DNA of 64,000 nucleotides from Sphingomonas sp. 1F27F7B (lineage in GTDB: Bacteria; Pseudomonadota; Alphaproteobacteria; Sphingomonadales; Sphingomonadaceae). The position numbers were made by a program, and so were the translations under genes. Location: positions 124,001 through 188,000 of the forward strand of contig NZ_SCMK01000005.1 of NCBI RefSeq assembly GCF_005503355.1, read 5' to 3'. The notes beneath the pieces were generated by a model. It saw nothing but the letters and a program-made list of their open reading frames with translations, had not been told where the DNA came from and searched no databases. This document shows, one piece after another, positions 62,643-64,000 of this stretch (positions are counted from its first letter, which is position 1; each line of letters starts with the position of its first letter).

Positions 62643-64000
62643 ATGCGCGTGTTGGGAATGGTGGCCGCCCTGGCCATGGTCGCGGCGATGCCCGTGCGGG
62701 CCGACGGGATCGACGACTATGTGCGCAGCCAGATGGAAGCAGGGCATATCCCGGGCGTCGCAGTCGCGGTGGTGCACAAGGGCAAGGTCGAGACGGTGCG
62801 CAGCTATGGGCTCGCCAATCTCGAATGGGATGCCCCGGTCACACCCGAGACGCGCTTCCAGACCGCGTCGGCGACCAAGATCTTCACCGGCATCGCGCTG
62901 ATGCGGCTGGTCGAGGCCGGCAAGCTCCGCCTCGACGACACGCTCGATCGCTTCTTCCCCGAGGCGCCGGCGAGCTGGCGCGGGATCACCATCCTCCAGC
63001 TCGCCAGCCACAGCTCCGGCCTGCCCGACCGGCTGGGCGAGCATGTCGACAGCGTGGCGGCAACCGTCGCCGCCGCGCAGAAGGCACCGCTAGCCTATGC
63101 GCCGGGCACCGAGACGCGCTACGGCTTCACCGATTTCGTCGTGCTGCGCGCGGCGATGGAGCAGGCGGCAGGCAAGGGCATCGCCGCGATCTTCCGCGAC
63201 GAGATCTGCCTGCCGCTCGGCCTGATGGACACCGGCTTCAACGACGAGCGCCAATGGGGGCCGTTCCGCTCGGCGCTGCCCCTGCCTCGTCGCGCGACCG
63301 TCCATGCCTGGAAGGACGGCGAGCAGCGGATCAGCGGGTTCCTCTATGGCGAGACCGGCTATGCGGCGGGCGGACTGTTCAGCTCGGCGCGCGATCTGGC
63401 GGCGCTGTTCGCTGCGCTCGACCGGGGCGAACTGCTCAAGCCCGAGAGCCGGCAGCTGCTTCAGACACCGCCCTTGCTCAAGAACGGCAAGCCGGCCGCA
63501 TTCGGCGTGGGATGGACCGCCGGTACCTGGCACGGCGTCAAGGTGGTCGGTCATAGCGGCGGGCCGGCGCTGGCCGACATCCTCCATGCCGATGCGGAGG
63601 GGCTGACGGTGATCGTGCTCACCAACCAGCAGCGTTACTATCCCTTGCTGGCCCGCCGCGTCGCGGATTTCTACCTCCCGCCGGCGCCCCCGCCCGTGGT
63701 GCTGGCCGACGCCGAGCCCGCGCTCACCGCGCTGATGCGCACGGCGCTGGCGGAAGCTGCCGCCGGCAAGCTCGACCGCAGCCGCTATGCCGCCGGCGCG
63801 ATGCAGGGTCCGGTGCCCTTCCTGGAGGATTTCGGCCAGGCGCTGCTCGCCGCACTGGGGCCGGTGCAGCAGGTCAGCCTGATCGAGGACGTGCCCGGCA
63901 AGGCCGAGCATGTCCGCCGCTATGCCATCACCTTTCGGAACCAGGCGTTGGTCTGGCGCTTCGCGGTCGATGCGGCGGGCAAGATCACCGATCTCCATCC
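62643..64000 (+). CDS. Second beta-lactamase-family serine hydrolase (cut by window edge)
   Basis: 452 codons of an exported class C-like serine hydrolase, running off the right edge. A signal peptide (about 1-20, ending in VRADG) follows ATG 62643, which has GGGAGGGTGATC. The SxxK nucleophile is SATK near residues 79-82, and VVGHSGGPALAD is the third motif. The second motif reads YGF where Tyr-x-Asn is usual. The C-terminal region after about 360 (LADAEPALTALMRTALAEAA) begins an accessory domain. Likely a periplasmic esterase or peptidase; resistance role not implied. Confidence 0.85.
   Translation, partial: MRVLGMVAALAMVAAMPVRADGIDDYVRSQMEAGHIPGVAVAVVHKGKVETVRSYGLANLEWDAPVTPETRFQTASATKIFTGIALMRLVEAGKLRLDDTLDRFFPEAPASWRGITILQLASHSSGLPDRLGEHVDSVAATVAAAQKAPLAYAPGTETRYGFTDFVVLRAAMEQAAGKGIAAIFRDEICLPLGLMDTGFNDERQWGPFRSALPLPRRATVHAWKDGEQRISGFLYGETGYAAGGLFSSARDLAALFAALDRGELLKPESRQLLQTPPLLKNGKPAAFGVGWTAGTWHGVKVVGHSGGPALADILHADAEGLTVIVLTNQQRYYPLLARRVADFYLPPAPPPVVLADAEPALTALMRTALAEAAAGKLDRSRYAAGAMQGPVPFLEDFGQALLAALGPVQQVSLIEDVPGKAEHVRRYAITFRNQALVWRFAVDAAGKITDLH

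Overview
The window reads as a piece of a Sphingomonas-type alphaproteobacterial chromosome. It is GC-rich (roughly 65-70%), densely packed, and many neighbouring genes overlap by 1-4 bases (ATGA, GTGA or TGATG junctions). The gene order is sphingomonad-like: metG-tatD-MBL-retropepsin, trpF-trpB-trpA-accD-folC, purM-purN, hdaA-ppk-ppx and rnd/aspS. I see no rRNA, tRNA, CRISPR array, integrase or intact insertion sequence. Two gene families appear twice: class C beta-lactamase-like serine hydrolases and I78-type protease-inhibitor lipoproteins.

Layout. 1-4546: start of zwf (leftward), then the rightward metG/tatD/MBL hydrolase/retropepsin operon. 4564-7604: a leftward pair, a ComEC-type metallo-beta-lactamase-fold hydrolase and a thermolysin-like metallopeptidase, behind an AT-richer upstream region; this is the most unusual accessory locus. 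8022-17693: paired PH-domain membrane proteins, a SleB-type cell-wall hydrolase, cysK with MFS transporters, a 25-residue membrane peptide antisense to the tail of a hemerythrin-like gene, and a glycine-zipper protein. 17712-27741: a Tat-type serine hydrolase, a UvrD-type helicase, an outer-membrane protein, a Pit phosphate transporter, an NHL protein, an MHS-type transporter and a truncated aspartyl protease-PDZ remnant. 27745-35190: rsmD and an RNA pseudouridine synthase, a lone receiver protein, a Rieske oxygenase, ampG and small envelope genes. 35187-43472: folC-accD-trpA-trpB-trpF, then a GNAT gene and a divergent HxlR/SDR pair, then pyrF and lapA. 43573-49936: an FRG-domain protein of lower GC, a patatin-like phospholipase, an endonuclease/phosphatase-family protein, purN and purM. 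50065-59693: DUF2066, hdaA, ppk, ppx, two I78 lipoproteins, rnd and aspS. 59911-64000: L-serine deaminase, a D-lactate-type dehydrogenase and the start of a second serine hydrolase.

Several recognition sites can be read directly: a three-repeat PHO box before pit, an alphaproteobacterial SOS box GTTC-N7-GTTC before the helicase, a BlaI/CopY-type TACA-N2-TGTA box before the Tat serine hydrolase, a CtrA-type TTAA-N7-TTAA site before a small secreted protein, and a Fur-like 19-mer before a DUF gene. A dispersed palindromic element of about 135 bp core (about 200 bp with its outer CTAG ends) occurs three times, plus fragments; at two copies its terminal CTAG supplies the TAG stop codon of the adjacent gene. 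Functions are assigned from motifs read by eye; no database search was run.
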